From Paenibacillus piri (GTDB lineage: Bacteria > Bacillota > Bacilli > Paenibacillales > NBRC-103111): 64,000 bases of DNA. How positions within the stretch are numbered: the first letter of the stretch is position 1; each line of letters opens with the position of its first letter. Of this stretch, positions 17,856 through 26,870 are shown piece by piece. The notes below the pieces were generated by a model. That model saw only the letters and a list, made by a program, of their open reading frames with translations. It did no database searches and was not told the origin of the DNA. Location of the stretch: NCBI RefSeq assembly GCF_004354045.1, contig NZ_SMRT01000017.1, forward strand, positions 120,898-184,897. Reading direction: 5' to 3'. The position numbers were made by a program, and so were the translations under genes.

Positions 17856-19451
17856 TTAGGCGTTTTTCTGATATCGTTCGTAAGCATCCTGATAAATTTT
17901 GACGATCTCGTCCATGCCCATTTCTTTAAGACGCTTCATATATTTATCATAATTCGGTTCGACCGCTTCTGCGCCCATGACCCACTTCTGCTGCATTTCG
18001 CGCATGTACGTATCGATAGCCGGCCATTTTTCACTGATCGTCTTTTCTTCCTTGGGCGTGAACGTTACCGACGGAAACTGGGGAGCAAAATATTTGTTGT
18101 CGATATACATTTGAATCCCTTTGTTCGCGATCGGGTTCGTCCACTGCTGCTCGTAGAACAGGTCCATCTGATAACCGGTGTTCAGCTGCGCTCCGATATC
18201 CCACAGCTGCTTATTGACCGGCTCTTTGCCGTTCAGCACTTCCGGCTTGAAGATCGGCTTGCCGTCCTTCATATCGTAATGGACGCCTTCGATTCCAAAG
18301 TTCATCAGCCTTCTGCCTTCCACCGTGAACCAGAAGTCGAAATATTTGATCGCTTCCACTTTATGCTTGCTGGTCGAAGAAATGCCCCAGCCTTTGTCCT
18401 GAAGAAGACGCCGGCTGTACTCTTGCTGCACCTTGCCGTTTCTGTCGGCCGGAGGGGCGAACGGAACGAACTGAATGCCCGGGATTTTATCTTTTAACGT
18501 CTCGTTATACGTAGCCGTGCTCGGGAACCAGTCATGTGTCGCGCCGCCGGCATTGTCGCCCAGCACAATTTCCCTGGACTTCGCGCCGCGCGTATAAATT
18601 TCCTTGTCGATCAAATCCTCTTTATACCATTTGGCGAGATTGACCATCGCCTCCTTGTATTCCGGCAAGTATTTGCCGTACTGCACTTTCCCGTTCGCCA
18701 CATGCCATTCCGGCCGCACGCCGAATAAAGGAACCAGCTTGGTAACCGCTTCTTTATTGTCGCGGCTGAAATAAGGGATTTCATCCTTTTTGCCGTTGCC
18801 GTTCGGATCTTTCTCGCGGAAAGCTTTCAAGGTTTCGTAGTACTCATCCACCGTCTTCGGTTCCTTCAAGCCGAGCTTATCCAGCCAATCTTTCCGGATG
18901 TACCAGCCCTCGGACGCTTCACCGTCCATAATGTAAGGGATAAAATACAGCTTGCCGTCGCTCGCGACGGAGCCGGCCTTCGCCCATTTGTTGTCCTGCA
19001 AAAATTTTTTAATGTTGGGCGCATGCTTGTCGATCAGATCGTCCAACGGCTCCATCGCCCCGTCCAGCGCGGCTTTATTCAATTCGAGTTTCAGCCCGGA
19101 AATGATATCGGGCAAATTACCCGACGCCATCATCAGGTTGAACACTTCGCGGCTGTTCGTTGCGCTTGGCGGCGCCGTACCGTGCAGCTTCACATTGGTC
19201 ATTTCCTGGGCTTTCTTGAACAACGGGAAATCGTCCTTGAACACCTTGGTGTCGTCGTGATAATGAATCGTCATTTCGACCGCCTTATCGCTAACCTTGA
19301 AACCGTTTGCCGCAGGCTGCGAGGATTGCCCCTGCCCGGAATCCGTCCCGGCCGCCACGTCCTTCTTGCCTCCGTCCGAGCAGGCTACAAGCGGAATGCT
19401 CATCATAATGGCGGCCAATGCGGCGCCGCCCGCTTTTTTCATTGTACCCAT
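17856..19451 (-). CDS. Extracellular solute-binding lipoprotein (LplA-type, CUT1)
   Basis: A 531-residue binding protein. The signal peptide ends in a lipobox (SIPLVACSDGG), so it is anchored to the outer face of the membrane. The body is a large group 1 sugar-binding protein with DPNGNGKKDEIPYF, a loop typical of LplA-like proteins. GGAGG lies nine bases before the ATG. It follows the two permease genes, which is the usual LplB-YtcP-LplA order. Ligands of this group are oligosaccharides or glycosides; which one cannot be read from sequence. Confidence 0.93.
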   Translation of the reverse strand: MGTMKKAGGAALAAIMMSIPLVACSDGGKKDVAAGTDSGQGQSSQPAANGFKVSDKAVEMTIHYHDDTKVFKDDFPLFKKAQEMTNVKLHGTAPPSATNSREVFNLMMASGNLPDIISGLKLELNKAALDGAMEPLDDLIDKHAPNIKKFLQDNKWAKAGSVASDGKLYFIPYIMDGEASEGWYIRKDWLDKLGLKEPKTVDEYYETLKAFREKDPNGNGKKDEIPYFSRDNKEAVTKLVPLFGVRPEWHVANGKVQYGKYLPEYKEAMVNLAKWYKEDLIDKEIYTRGAKSREIVLGDNAGGATHDWFPSTATYNETLKDKIPGIQFVPFAPPADRNGKVQQEYSRRLLQDKGWGISSTSKHKVEAIKYFDFWFTVEGRRLMNFGIEGVHYDMKDGKPIFKPEVLNGKEPVNKQLWDIGAQLNTGYQMDLFYEQQWTNPIANKGIQMYIDNKYFAPQFPSVTFTPKEEKTISEKWPAIDTYMREMQQKWVMGAEAVEPNYDKYMKRLKEMGMDEIVKIYQDAYERYQKNA

Positions 19452-19493
19452 AGATTGCTTCCTCCTTTAATATATCACGATTGCCTCGCCGCA

Positions 19494-20378
19494 TCATTCT
19501 TTCACGGCGCCTAGCATCATGCCTTTGACAAAATATTTTTGAATAAACGGATATACCAGCAATATCGGAATAATCGATACGATGATCGTCGCGTATATAA
19601 TCGTCTCCTGCGAAAAGCCTTGAGCGATGTCCGCCGCGTTCATCATTTCCTCCGTCAGCTTCATCTCGACAATCAGCTTGCGCAGCAGCACCTGCAGCGG
19701 AATTTTATGCTCGTCGCGAAGAATGACCATTGCCCAGAAATAACCGTTCCAGCGGCCCACCGCGCAGAACAATCCGATACTCGCCAGGGAGGGCAGCGAC
19801 AAGGGCAAATAAATTCTTGTCAAAACCTGCCAGTCGTTCGCACCGTCCACCTTGGCCGATTCTTCAAGCTCGTCGGGAATGCCCTGGAAAAAGGTTTTCA
19901 TCAAAAACACGTAAAACGTAAACACCGCAAACGCGAAAATAATCGTAAACCGCTTGTCCAGCAGCCCCAAATCCCGCAAATTCAAGTAAAAAGGAATCAT
20001 GCCCGCCGTACCGCTCATATTGACAAACATCGTCAAAGCTACGAGAAAGCTGATGAGCGAGCCGCCGATCAGTCTCTTTTTGGAAAGCGGATAAGCGCCC
20101 AAAATCGTAAACAGCAGATTGACCGCCGTTCCGACGACCGTATAAAAGATCGTGTTGCCGTAAGCAATCCATATCCCATCCTGCGTCAGCACCTTCCCGT
20201 AGGCAGCAAACGTAATTTCCTTCGGGAACAGCAGGACCTTGCCGGTCACAACCGCGTCCGAGGAGCTGATTGAGGCCGACGCCACATAAAGGAACGGATA
20301 CAGCGCCAACGCCGCAACGATCGTAAGAATGACATAATTGAACATGCCGAACCATTTCTCGCCGACAGTCGGTTTCAC
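19494..20378 (-). CDS. Carbohydrate ABC transporter permease, YtcP type
   Basis: A 294-residue permease with six hydrophobic segments. The N-terminal PFLYVASASISSSDAVVTGKV block is typical of YtcP-like permeases. The EAA loop is ELEESAKVDGANDWQVLTRI and the end is YFVKGMMLGAVKE. It starts with GTG (20378), preceded by a GCAGGTG-containing ribosome binding site. It pairs with the LplB-type permease 17 bp upstream. Confidence 0.93.
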   Translation of the reverse strand: MKPTVGEKWFGMFNYVILTIVAALALYPFLYVASASISSSDAVVTGKVLLFPKEITFAAYGKVLTQDGIWIAYGNTIFYTVVGTAVNLLFTILGAYPLSKKRLIGGSLISFLVALTMFVNMSGTAGMIPFYLNLRDLGLLDKRFTIIFAFAVFTFYVFLMKTFFQGIPDELEESAKVDGANDWQVLTRIYLPLSLPSLASIGLFCAVGRWNGYFWAMVILRDEHKIPLQVLLRKLIVEMKLTEEMMNAADIAQGFSQETIIYATIIVSIIPILLVYPFIQKYFVKGMMLGAVKE

Positions 20379-20394
20379 CTTGCTTCACCTGCCC

Positions 20395-21375
20395 TTACCA
20401 AAGTCCGGAATCCGTCCGTTTCTTGCTGAAACGGTTTGCCATATACACCAGCACCAGCGATACGGCCGCGTTAAACAGACCGACCGCCGTCGCAAGCCCG
20501 TAGCGTCCTTCCAACAATCCGGCCCGGTATACGTAGGTGCTGATGATGTCGGAAGTTTCATAGGTAGCCGGCTGGTACATCAAAATAATGTTTTCGAAGC
20601 TGACATCCATCATTTGTCCGACCTTCAGAATGAGCATGACGGCAATTGTCGGCATGATCGCCGGCAGCGTAACGTGCCATGTCTGCTTCCAGCGATTGGC
20701 GCCGTCGATGACGGCAGCCTCGTATAAGGTCGGATTGACGCCGGACAAGGCGGCAATGTATATGATCGAGTTAAAGCCCGCTTCCTTCCAAACGTCGAAG
20801 GTGCTGATGTAGATCGTTCGGAAATATTCCGGAATCGTCAAAAAGTACACTTTATCCAGCCCGATCCGATCGAGCAAAATGTTGACCAAGCCGTTGTTCG
20901 GCGCAAGGATGTTGGTCACGATGCCGGCGACAACGACGGAGGAAATGAAATGCGGCAAATACGTAAACGTTTGCACGAATTTACGGAACAGCATATTTTT
21001 GGCTTCGTTAAACAACAGCGCAAGCGCGATCGGAATCGGGAACGCAAATAGAAGCCCGTACAAGCTGATCAGCACCGTGTTTTTCAAATTCCGGAAAAAA
21101 TAAGGCCCGGAAAAAAATTCGCGAAAGTTATCGAGTCCTACCCAAGGACTGCCGGAAATGCCTTTAAACAAGCTGTACTCCTTGAACGCGATTTGCAGCC
21201 CGTACATCGGCTTGTACAGAAAGATCAAGTACCAGAGCACAAACGGCACCAGCATCAGGTACAGATGGCGGTCCCCCAGAACCCGCTTGCGGATTTCCTT
21301 GAACCTCGACCTCGCTGGTGTGCGCCGTGCTTTCGATAGTTCCGTTTTCGCCAGCACGGTCTCATTAGATTCCAC
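20395..21375 (-). CDS. Carbohydrate ABC transporter permease, LplB type
   Basis: A 326-residue permease. A basic cytoplasmic N-terminus (RSRFKEIRKRVLG) leads into the LplB signature YKPMYGLQIAFKEYSLFKGI, with six membrane segments and the EAA loop TLYEAAVIDGANRWKQTW. The end, RFSKKRTDSGLW, is the usual LplB C-terminus. It starts with GTG (21375). It is the first gene of the operon and has a near-consensus promoter at 21481-21509. Confidence 0.93.
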   Translation of the reverse strand: MESNETVLAKTELSKARRTPARSRFKEIRKRVLGDRHLYLMLVPFVLWYLIFLYKPMYGLQIAFKEYSLFKGISGSPWVGLDNFREFFSGPYFFRNLKNTVLISLYGLLFAFPIPIALALLFNEAKNMLFRKFVQTFTYLPHFISSVVVAGIVTNILAPNNGLVNILLDRIGLDKVYFLTIPEYFRTIYISTFDVWKEAGFNSIIYIAALSGVNPTLYEAAVIDGANRWKQTWHVTLPAIMPTIAVMLILKVGQMMDVSFENIILMYQPATYETSDIISTYVYRAGLLEGRYGLATAVGLFNAAVSLVLVYMANRFSKKRTDSGLW

Positions 21376-21480
21376 AGCTTCACCGCCTTATTAATTTGTA
21401 TGTCTCTCTCTTGCGGAGCCCCCCCGGGTGTGGTGCTGCTGCCGCTTCGTCCCGCTACTCCCGACCGAAGCTTACGACCG

Positions 21481-21509
21481 ATTCTACAGGGGCGGACGGC
21501 GGCTGTAAA
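21481..21509 (-). promoter_or_regulatory. Promoter of the 21375-14790 operon
   Basis: Minus strand TTTACA (21509-21504), a 17-bp spacer and TAGAAT (21486-21481). It leaves a leader of about 100 nt before the GTG start. The rest of the 21376-21674 gap holds the terminator of the upstream gene; I see no gene there. Confidence 0.65.
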
Positions 21510-21629
21510 TCACCAGTTTACCGGCTCGTCGACGTTTCTTCACCATGCCTGCAAACGCCCGGGCGGCGCGGGTTTCGAGCCGCAGGATCGACGTTTGTTC
21601 ACGAATCGCCGATTTTTTTCGAACAAGAA

Positions 21630-21659
21630 AACAGCCTCCCCGACGGATAGGGGGCTGTT
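21630..21659 (-). terminator. Terminator after the membrane AraC regulator gene
   Basis: Minus strand arms 21659-21653 and 21636-21630 (AACAGCC/GGCTGTT), extended by a C/G run, then a short T-rich tract. It separates the regulator at 21675 from the operon promoter at 21481-21509. Confidence 0.65.
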
Positions 21660-21674
21660 CGATGGAAGAGATGG

Positions 21675-23879
21675 CTATTCCAAATTTTGCGCGTACTGCC
21701 CCGGTGATATGCCTTCATACCGTTTGAACATGCGGATAAACGTATTGGCGTTGTTGCAGCCGACGCGTAGAGCCAGATCCTGGATTTTAACTCCGCGCTC
21801 CCCACTAATGATCTCCTTCGCTTTTTTCACCCGGACATTATTTAAATAGTCGCGGAAATTGTCGCCCGTATGGTTTTTAAACAGCGTGCTGATATAGCTC
21901 GGGGAAAAGTTAAACTGCTCGGCCATATCGTTCAACGAAATGTCCCGATCGTAATGCCGGTGTATATATTCGACGATGTGACAGGCGATGGACTGGTCGA
22001 TTTTGCCGTTCTCGTCTTCGATCCGGTCCATCATCTCGTCGATCAGCCGATAGATGGCTTGCTTCAGCTGCTGCACATCGGGGCACAGCATCAGCTTCGG
22101 GTACCATTTCTCGCCGGCGGCCGTATTGTATGCCTGGCGCTCAAGCTGCTGGTTGATCCGGTTCAGCGTCGATACGATCGACAATATAAACTGCGACCGC
22201 TTCTCGATGCTCAGGCTGCGCGTGTCGAGATTTTCCTCCAGCAGCTTATGCATGACGGACAAGGCTTTCTCTTTATTGCCGGAAATGACGGCGGCTATCA
22301 GATCGCGTTCCATTTCCAGCGGGTAATAATAGCCGCTGTTCCGCAGCTGCTTAATGTCGTCGGCCGTAATTAACGTCCGCCGTTCCATCACAAACCGGTA
22401 CTCCATCAGCTTCAGCGCCTCGTGATAGGCGCGTTCGGCTTCGCCGATATGAGACGCCGTCCCGCCGATCGCGGCGACGAGCTGAATCGCAAGCGAGCTG
22501 CCGATATCTCTGAGCACGTTGATCAGCCACTGCCTCAGCGCCGGCGAATCCTCCTCCGTCAACAGCACGACGAACCGTCTGTGATCGAGACCAAGCAATT
22601 CGCACTTCTGCTCCTGCGACAAACACTGCTCGATGAGCCCCATGACCCGGTTCGTCATTTCAAACAGGTATGTGTTCGGTACCTGCTTCTCCGGCTCGCT
22701 GTTGGCTGCAACCTCGATAATGGCTACCGTCACCGGTCCCGACAGGTGGGTCAAATTGTACGCTTCCAGCTCCGGCGCCGCCTTCTTCAACGGCAGCAGA
22801 CCGAACAGCAGGTCGCCGATCATTTTTTTGCGCAGCGGCAGTTTGTAACGGCTGATCGTCTGCTGCAGATTTTCGTTCAGCTTGTAAATGCCGTCGGCGG
22901 TAGATTGAATAAAGGCGAGCTCGTCGCGGCCGATCGGCTCCCCGTAGCTTTTAAACTGGTTGACCGCCCTTTGGATAGGCCGGTACGTGCGGTTCGCCGC
23001 AAGCATCGCCAGCAGCAGGCCGATGGCAGCCAGCACGAGATAGACGGCAAGCGACTCCTTGGCGAGCGATCTTATCTGCGAATTGATCGGATTTTTTTCA
23101 ACAATATAGGCATATTTCAAGTCGCCGAACACTTTCGATTCCACGTCGCGGACCGTCATTCCGCTCACAGCCGGCTTACCGGGCCCGGCGATCAGCTGCT
23201 CGAACGGCTTGGCGCCAAGACTGCCGTTGTAGGCGATGAGGCGGTCTCCCTTGATGATGGCGAAGCCTTCGGAGCTTCCGGGCATTTGCGGCAGCAAATA
23301 GCTCTCGTAATACGAAACGTAAAAAACAAGCTCCAGATTCGGTTCCTTCTTAATGAGCGTAATTCTCCGGTTGCCCGAATCGCCGTACGTATGCAGGAAA
23401 AGCGATTTCGCAAAATTGCCTTTGTAAAGAGCCGACTCGATTTCTTGCTTGTGCTCCTGGGCCAAACCGATTTCCGCATAAAATCTCGCTTTGTCCATCG
23501 TGCTGTTGGGCGTAATGATAAGCCCGTCGTTCAGCTTCCCGACGCCGATCGTAAAGCCGAAGTCGGCGAAAGCGTCGATATTTTTTCTCAATTCATTGTA
23601 AACTTTCGTCACGACGTAATAATCCCGCTCGCTCTTTTCCGCATATTCGAGCACACTGCTGTTAATTTTCAGTTGATTGATCAAATTCGAGGCGATGTTC
23701 AGCTGTGTATCGATTTTATCCCTCGCCTCCCGCAGCAGGGCGTCCTGCCGGTATTTCAGCTCCAGCTGGACGATTTCGTTATTTTTATAAAAAAACATGC
23801 TGGCAACGATCATCGTATACACGAACACAATAAGCACGTAAGCGATAAGCAGCTTGTAATAAAATTTTCGTTTCCGCAT
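21675..23879 (-). CDS. Membrane-anchored AraC family regulator
   Basis: A 734-residue regulator from the ATG at 23879 (MRKRKFYYKLL), chosen because GGGGG lies ten bases upstream; an in-frame start at 23930 is possible. A membrane segment near residues 10-30 and another near 280-300 (AVYLVLAAIGLLLAML) enclose an extracellular Cache-like sensor. The last 100 residues are an AraC-type double HTH (FNFSPSYISTLFKNHTGDNF .. GCNNANTFIRMFKRYEG). Such proteins regulate neighbouring ABC sugar operons in response to external ligands, so the target is probably the operon starting at 21375. It has its own terminator. Confidence 0.9.
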   Translation of the reverse strand: MRKRKFYYKLLIAYVLIVFVYTMIVASMFFYKNNEIVQLELKYRQDALLREARDKIDTQLNIASNLINQLKINSSVLEYAEKSERDYYVVTKVYNELRKNIDAFADFGFTIGVGKLNDGLIITPNSTMDKARFYAEIGLAQEHKQEIESALYKGNFAKSLFLHTYGDSGNRRITLIKKEPNLELVFYVSYYESYLLPQMPGSSEGFAIIKGDRLIAYNGSLGAKPFEQLIAGPGKPAVSGMTVRDVESKVFGDLKYAYIVEKNPINSQIRSLAKESLAVYLVLAAIGLLLAMLAANRTYRPIQRAVNQFKSYGEPIGRDELAFIQSTADGIYKLNENLQQTISRYKLPLRKKMIGDLLFGLLPLKKAAPELEAYNLTHLSGPVTVAIIEVAANSEPEKQVPNTYLFEMTNRVMGLIEQCLSQEQKCELLGLDHRRFVVLLTEEDSPALRQWLINVLRDIGSSLAIQLVAAIGGTASHIGEAERAYHEALKLMEYRFVMERRTLITADDIKQLRNSGYYYPLEMERDLIAAVISGNKEKALSVMHKLLEENLDTRSLSIEKRSQFILSIVSTLNRINQQLERQAYNTAAGEKWYPKLMLCPDVQQLKQAIYRLIDEMMDRIEDENGKIDQSIACHIVEYIHRHYDRDISLNDMAEQFNFSPSYISTLFKNHTGDNFRDYLNNVRVKKAKEIISGERGVKIQDLALRVGCNNANTFIRMFKRYEGISPGQYAQNLE

Positions 23880-23999
23880 CGCTTCCGATCCCCCTTTTTT
23901 TATGCAAGCGCCCAATGTAACCGCATTCATTTTGGCATATGCTTTATTATAGCCTAAGCCCGGACAAGAGGAATTCCGCTATCTTCCGAGAAAACTACA

Positions 24000-24842
24000 C
24001 TATTTTCCGCTGTTTGCGTTCTTTCTGTATTCGATGGGCGTAACGCCGTACTTATGCTTGAACATTTTATAAAAATGGCCCGTATGCTTATAGCCCGCTC
24101 TTTCCAATATTTCGGCGATCGACAGGTTCGTCTGCAGCAGCAGCTCTCCCGCCTTCCGCAGTCGAAGCTCCGCCAAAAAGCCGCTGTACGTAACGCCCGC
24201 CACCTTGGAAAACAACGTGCTGAAGTAGTTGGGCGAAACGGAAATTTTCGCTGCGGCCTCTTTCAACGTTAACGGCTTGTCCAGATGCCGCTCCAAATAT
24301 TCCATGACTTCGCGGATCGCCTGCTCGTAGCCGGATTCCTTCTCCAGCCTCCAGCCCCTGATTTCGCGGCTCAAAATAACGAGAAACTTCAACAAATCCG
24401 CCCGCACCGCATATTGATGATACGCTTCCTTCGATTCCAGCTCCGATTTGATCCCTTCCATCAGCCGCTCGATGACGAATTGCGAACGGGGCGACAGATG
24501 AATCAGCAAAAAACGGTCCAGCGGAGCGCTGGACAATTCCCGGATCGTTTCTTCGAGAAGAGAGGGCATAAAATCGAGCTGCACAAGCTCGAAAGCCTGT
24601 CCGTCCAGCGGCATAAAGCAATGCTTCATATAGGGCGGGATCGAGAACAGATCGCCCCGCTTCAGCACCGTCTGCCCCTCCTCCAGCCTGTGAAGGCAGC
24701 TCCCGTTGATGAGATAGCAAATTTCCAAATATTCATGCCCGTGGAGGACCGGGTTGTAATTCGTTTCACTGCGGATTTCGAACTTGATCGGAAAATCCTC
24801 CCGCATGAAATCTTTAAACCGGAACACAGGTGCATCTCCCAT
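24000..24842 (-). CDS. AraC family transcriptional regulator with N-terminal cupin domain
   Basis: A 280-residue cytoplasmic regulator. The cupin-like arm (residues about 20-100) includes HGHEYLEICYLINGS and GDLFSIPPYMKHCF. The C-terminal AraC HTH pair includes ISVSPNYFSTLFSKVAGVTY and GYKHTGHFYKMFKHKYG. The start at 24842 (MGDAPVFRF) is decided by GGAGG seven bases upstream. The gene is followed 120 bp later by the membrane AraC gene. An inverted repeat TTGTAT-TTT-ATACAA (24893-24907) lies in its upstream region and could be a regulator site. Confidence 0.9.
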   Translation of the reverse strand: MGDAPVFRFKDFMREDFPIKFEIRSETNYNPVLHGHEYLEICYLINGSCLHRLEEGQTVLKRGDLFSIPPYMKHCFMPLDGQAFELVQLDFMPSLLEETIRELSSAPLDRFLLIHLSPRSQFVIERLMEGIKSELESKEAYHQYAVRADLLKFLVILSREIRGWRLEKESGYEQAIREVMEYLERHLDKPLTLKEAAAKISVSPNYFSTLFSKVAGVTYSGFLAELRLRKAGELLLQTNLSIAEILERAGYKHTGHFYKMFKHKYGVTPIEYRKNANSGK

Positions 24843-24962
24843 ACGCTCGCCTCCTCGCCTCTTCACCTACTTTTTTCATCCTCGGTTATAACTTGTATTT
24901 TATACAATCGGGAACGAAACGCAACAGCAGAATTGCGCCATCCGCATGTCCAAGCCTGTTTC

Positions 24963-25021
24963 GGCAAGGATATACGGCTTCGCCGTCCTTAAGGGACGAA
25001 CGGGTTTATCAAGGTTGTGCC
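24963..25021. repeat. Dispersed hairpin repeat R1 (TAWACGGC family)
   Basis: About 59 bp with an inner CGTCC/GGACG stem and outer arms, related to copies at 41021-41079 and 51464-51533. Shared core: CAAGGATAWACGGCYTCGCC and, on the other side, GTTTATCAAGRTTGTGC. It lies between the AraC gene and the terminator of the nucleoside hydrolase operon. Confidence 0.7.
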
Positions 25022-25054
25022 AAAAAAAACAGGACCTCCGGCCGGAGATCCTGT
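25022..25054 (-). terminator. Strong intrinsic terminator after the nucleoside hydrolase gene
   Basis: Minus strand ACAGGATCTCCG and CGGAGGTCCTGT form a nearly perfect 12-bp stem with a minimal loop, followed by eight T residues. It closes the operon that starts at 32561. Confidence 0.92.
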
Positions 25055-25074
25055 CGTTGAATCCGAATCGCTGC

Positions 25075-25983
25075 TTACAATTTGGCGAACAAATCCTTAA
25101 ATACCGCGTCGCGCTTAATGCTCCACACATACCGGATAAAATGTCTCGACGTATCCTGGCTCCAACGGAATTCGTCGGACAGCAGCGGACTGTGGACGAG
25201 CGAGCTTGGCGTCCAGCGCTCGTCGATCAAATATGCGATCGTCGAAATATCCCAAATGACGCGTGAATAGCCGGTATGGTCGTCATGGCAGTTTTTGTAC
25301 GTCTCGTACAGGTAAAGGCCGGTTTCGCCCTTATCCTTTACATAGTCCCGGATTTCCGATAACGTCGTTTGCAGATGCGAGGTTACGCCCATGCACGGCA
25401 GCAGCACAAGCGGCACGCCGCAGTCGAGCACGGTGCGGGAAGCGTACAAATCCTGGCGCAGGTTGAACTCCTTCGTATCCGGCCAATGCAGCGCATGACC
25501 GCCGAGCCATACGACGACGATTTTCCCGATAATTTTCGGCTCCATCAGAATGGCTGAGGCCACATTCGTAATCGCGCCGATCGCAACGACGTACAGCGGG
25601 TCGTTATCGTCCGAAGCCATCGCCCGCTCCACCAGATTGCGCGCCGCTTCGCTTTCCACGGGTACCCCCGCTTCCGTCATAAACGCGTCCGAGCCCCGGT
25701 AGATCGGGTACTGCCCCTCAATGCCCATAACGGCGGCGATTTTTTGCAGCTCGTTGTAGCTTTTTTCCATGCCGTCCTTAGGTCCGGTCGACAAGCTGTT
25801 ATCGAACGGCGCCGCGTAAAAAGCTTCGATCTGCAGCTTTGCTTTCGATTGCAGCGCATAAATGACCGCAAACTGGTCGTCGATCTCATTGTACGTGTCG
25901 GTGTCCAGCACCATTCTTACTTTACCGGCCGGCGGTTCAAGCCTTCTCAGCCGTTGTTCCTCGGTTATTTGCGGAAAGTTCAT
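25075..25983 (-). CDS. Nucleoside hydrolase (inosine/uridine-preferring family)
   Basis: A 302-residue enzyme of the Ca-dependent nucleoside N-ribohydrolase fold. The metal-binding start is MVLDTDTYNEIDDQFA, a variant of DxDxxxDD. Later motifs are VVAIGAITNVASAI, VVWLGGHALHWPDTKEFN and the conserved acidic DISTIAYLI. The ATG at 25983 is ten bases after AGGAG. As last gene of an operon with a two-component system and ABC importer it may cleave an imported nucleoside or N-/O-glycoside. A second family member lies at 60185-61099. Confidence 0.85.
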   Translation of the reverse strand: MNFPQITEEQRLRRLEPPAGKVRMVLDTDTYNEIDDQFAVIYALQSKAKLQIEAFYAAPFDNSLSTGPKDGMEKSYNELQKIAAVMGIEGQYPIYRGSDAFMTEAGVPVESEAARNLVERAMASDDNDPLYVVAIGAITNVASAILMEPKIIGKIVVVWLGGHALHWPDTKEFNLRQDLYASRTVLDCGVPLVLLPCMGVTSHLQTTLSEIRDYVKDKGETGLYLYETYKNCHDDHTGYSRVIWDISTIAYLIDERWTPSSLVHSPLLSDEFRWSQDTSRHFIRYVWSIKRDAVFKDLFAKL

Positions 25984-26010
25984 CTTAAGCACACTCCTTA
26001 TCGATTGAAT

Positions 26011-26853
26011 TTATTCTTTAATTCCGGTGTTCGTGACACCTTGAATGAAATACCGCTGCAAAGGCAACAGCAGCAAAATCGGGATGATGACGGCAATGAC
26101 CGAAACCGCATACATCTCGTTCCACAGCGTCGCATGCTCCGTCGTAAAATCGCTCATCGCGACCTGAATTACCTTATATTCTTTCGACCGGGTCGCGATC
26201 AACGGCCACATGAACGATTCCCATTGCGATATGAACAGCATCAGACCGGCGCTGATCGTGACCGGCTTGCACAAGGGCATGACGACGGCGGTATATATTT
26301 TCCACCAGGACGCGCCGTCCATGCGCGCGGATTCGATCAGCGAGTCGGGCAAATCAAGGAAAAACTGCCTGTACAGGAAAATGACAAGCCCGTTCGCGAC
26401 AGCCGGCACAATCAGGCCGTAATACGTGTCGATCCAGCCGAATACTTTGACAAGTCCGTACAGCGGAATCGCTATAACTTCAAACGGGATCATGAATGTC
26501 AGCAGCACCAGACCGAACAAAAGCGCTTTGCCTTTAAACTGAAATTTCGCGAACGCGAACGCCGCCATCGACCCGAAGCCGATCCCGAACAGAACCGTCA
26601 TGATCGATACATAAAATGTGTTGTATAGCACCTTGCCAAAATTGCGTTCCGTAAATAAAGCGACATACGCATCAAACGTCGTATTGATTGGCAGAAACGT
26701 ATACAAGGTAACGGGTGACACATATTTATAAATGTCGTTGAGCGGCCTTAAGGAAGAAATGACCGCGAAAAACAGCGGAAATACGATCAGAAACGCGACA
26801 ATGATTTGAACGATGTACATCGCCGTCTTGGAAGCCCGGTTCGTCGTTAGCAA
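26011..26853 (-). CDS. Carbohydrate ABC transporter permease, MalG/UgpE type
   Basis: A 280-residue permease with six membrane segments and the EAA loop DSLIESARMDGASWWKIYTA. It ends QRYFIQGVTNTGIKE, close to UgpE-like proteins. It starts with TTG (26853) behind GGAGG. It pairs with the permease whose stop is 18 bp upstream, and is followed 27 bp later by the nucleoside hydrolase gene. Confidence 0.93.
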   Translation of the reverse strand: MLTTNRASKTAMYIVQIIVAFLIVFPLFFAVISSLRPLNDIYKYVSPVTLYTFLPINTTFDAYVALFTERNFGKVLYNTFYVSIMTVLFGIGFGSMAAFAFAKFQFKGKALLFGLVLLTFMIPFEVIAIPLYGLVKVFGWIDTYYGLIVPAVANGLVIFLYRQFFLDLPDSLIESARMDGASWWKIYTAVVMPLCKPVTISAGLMLFISQWESFMWPLIATRSKEYKVIQVAMSDFTTEHATLWNEMYAVSVIAVIIPILLLLPLQRYFIQGVTNTGIKE

Positions 26854-26870
26854 TTGGGTTCAACCTCCTT

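Noticed and set aside
22422..23957. Plus-strand frame of 511 codons opposite the membrane AraC gene
   Set aside because: Shadow frame, with Arg/Gln/His-rich composition and no motif.
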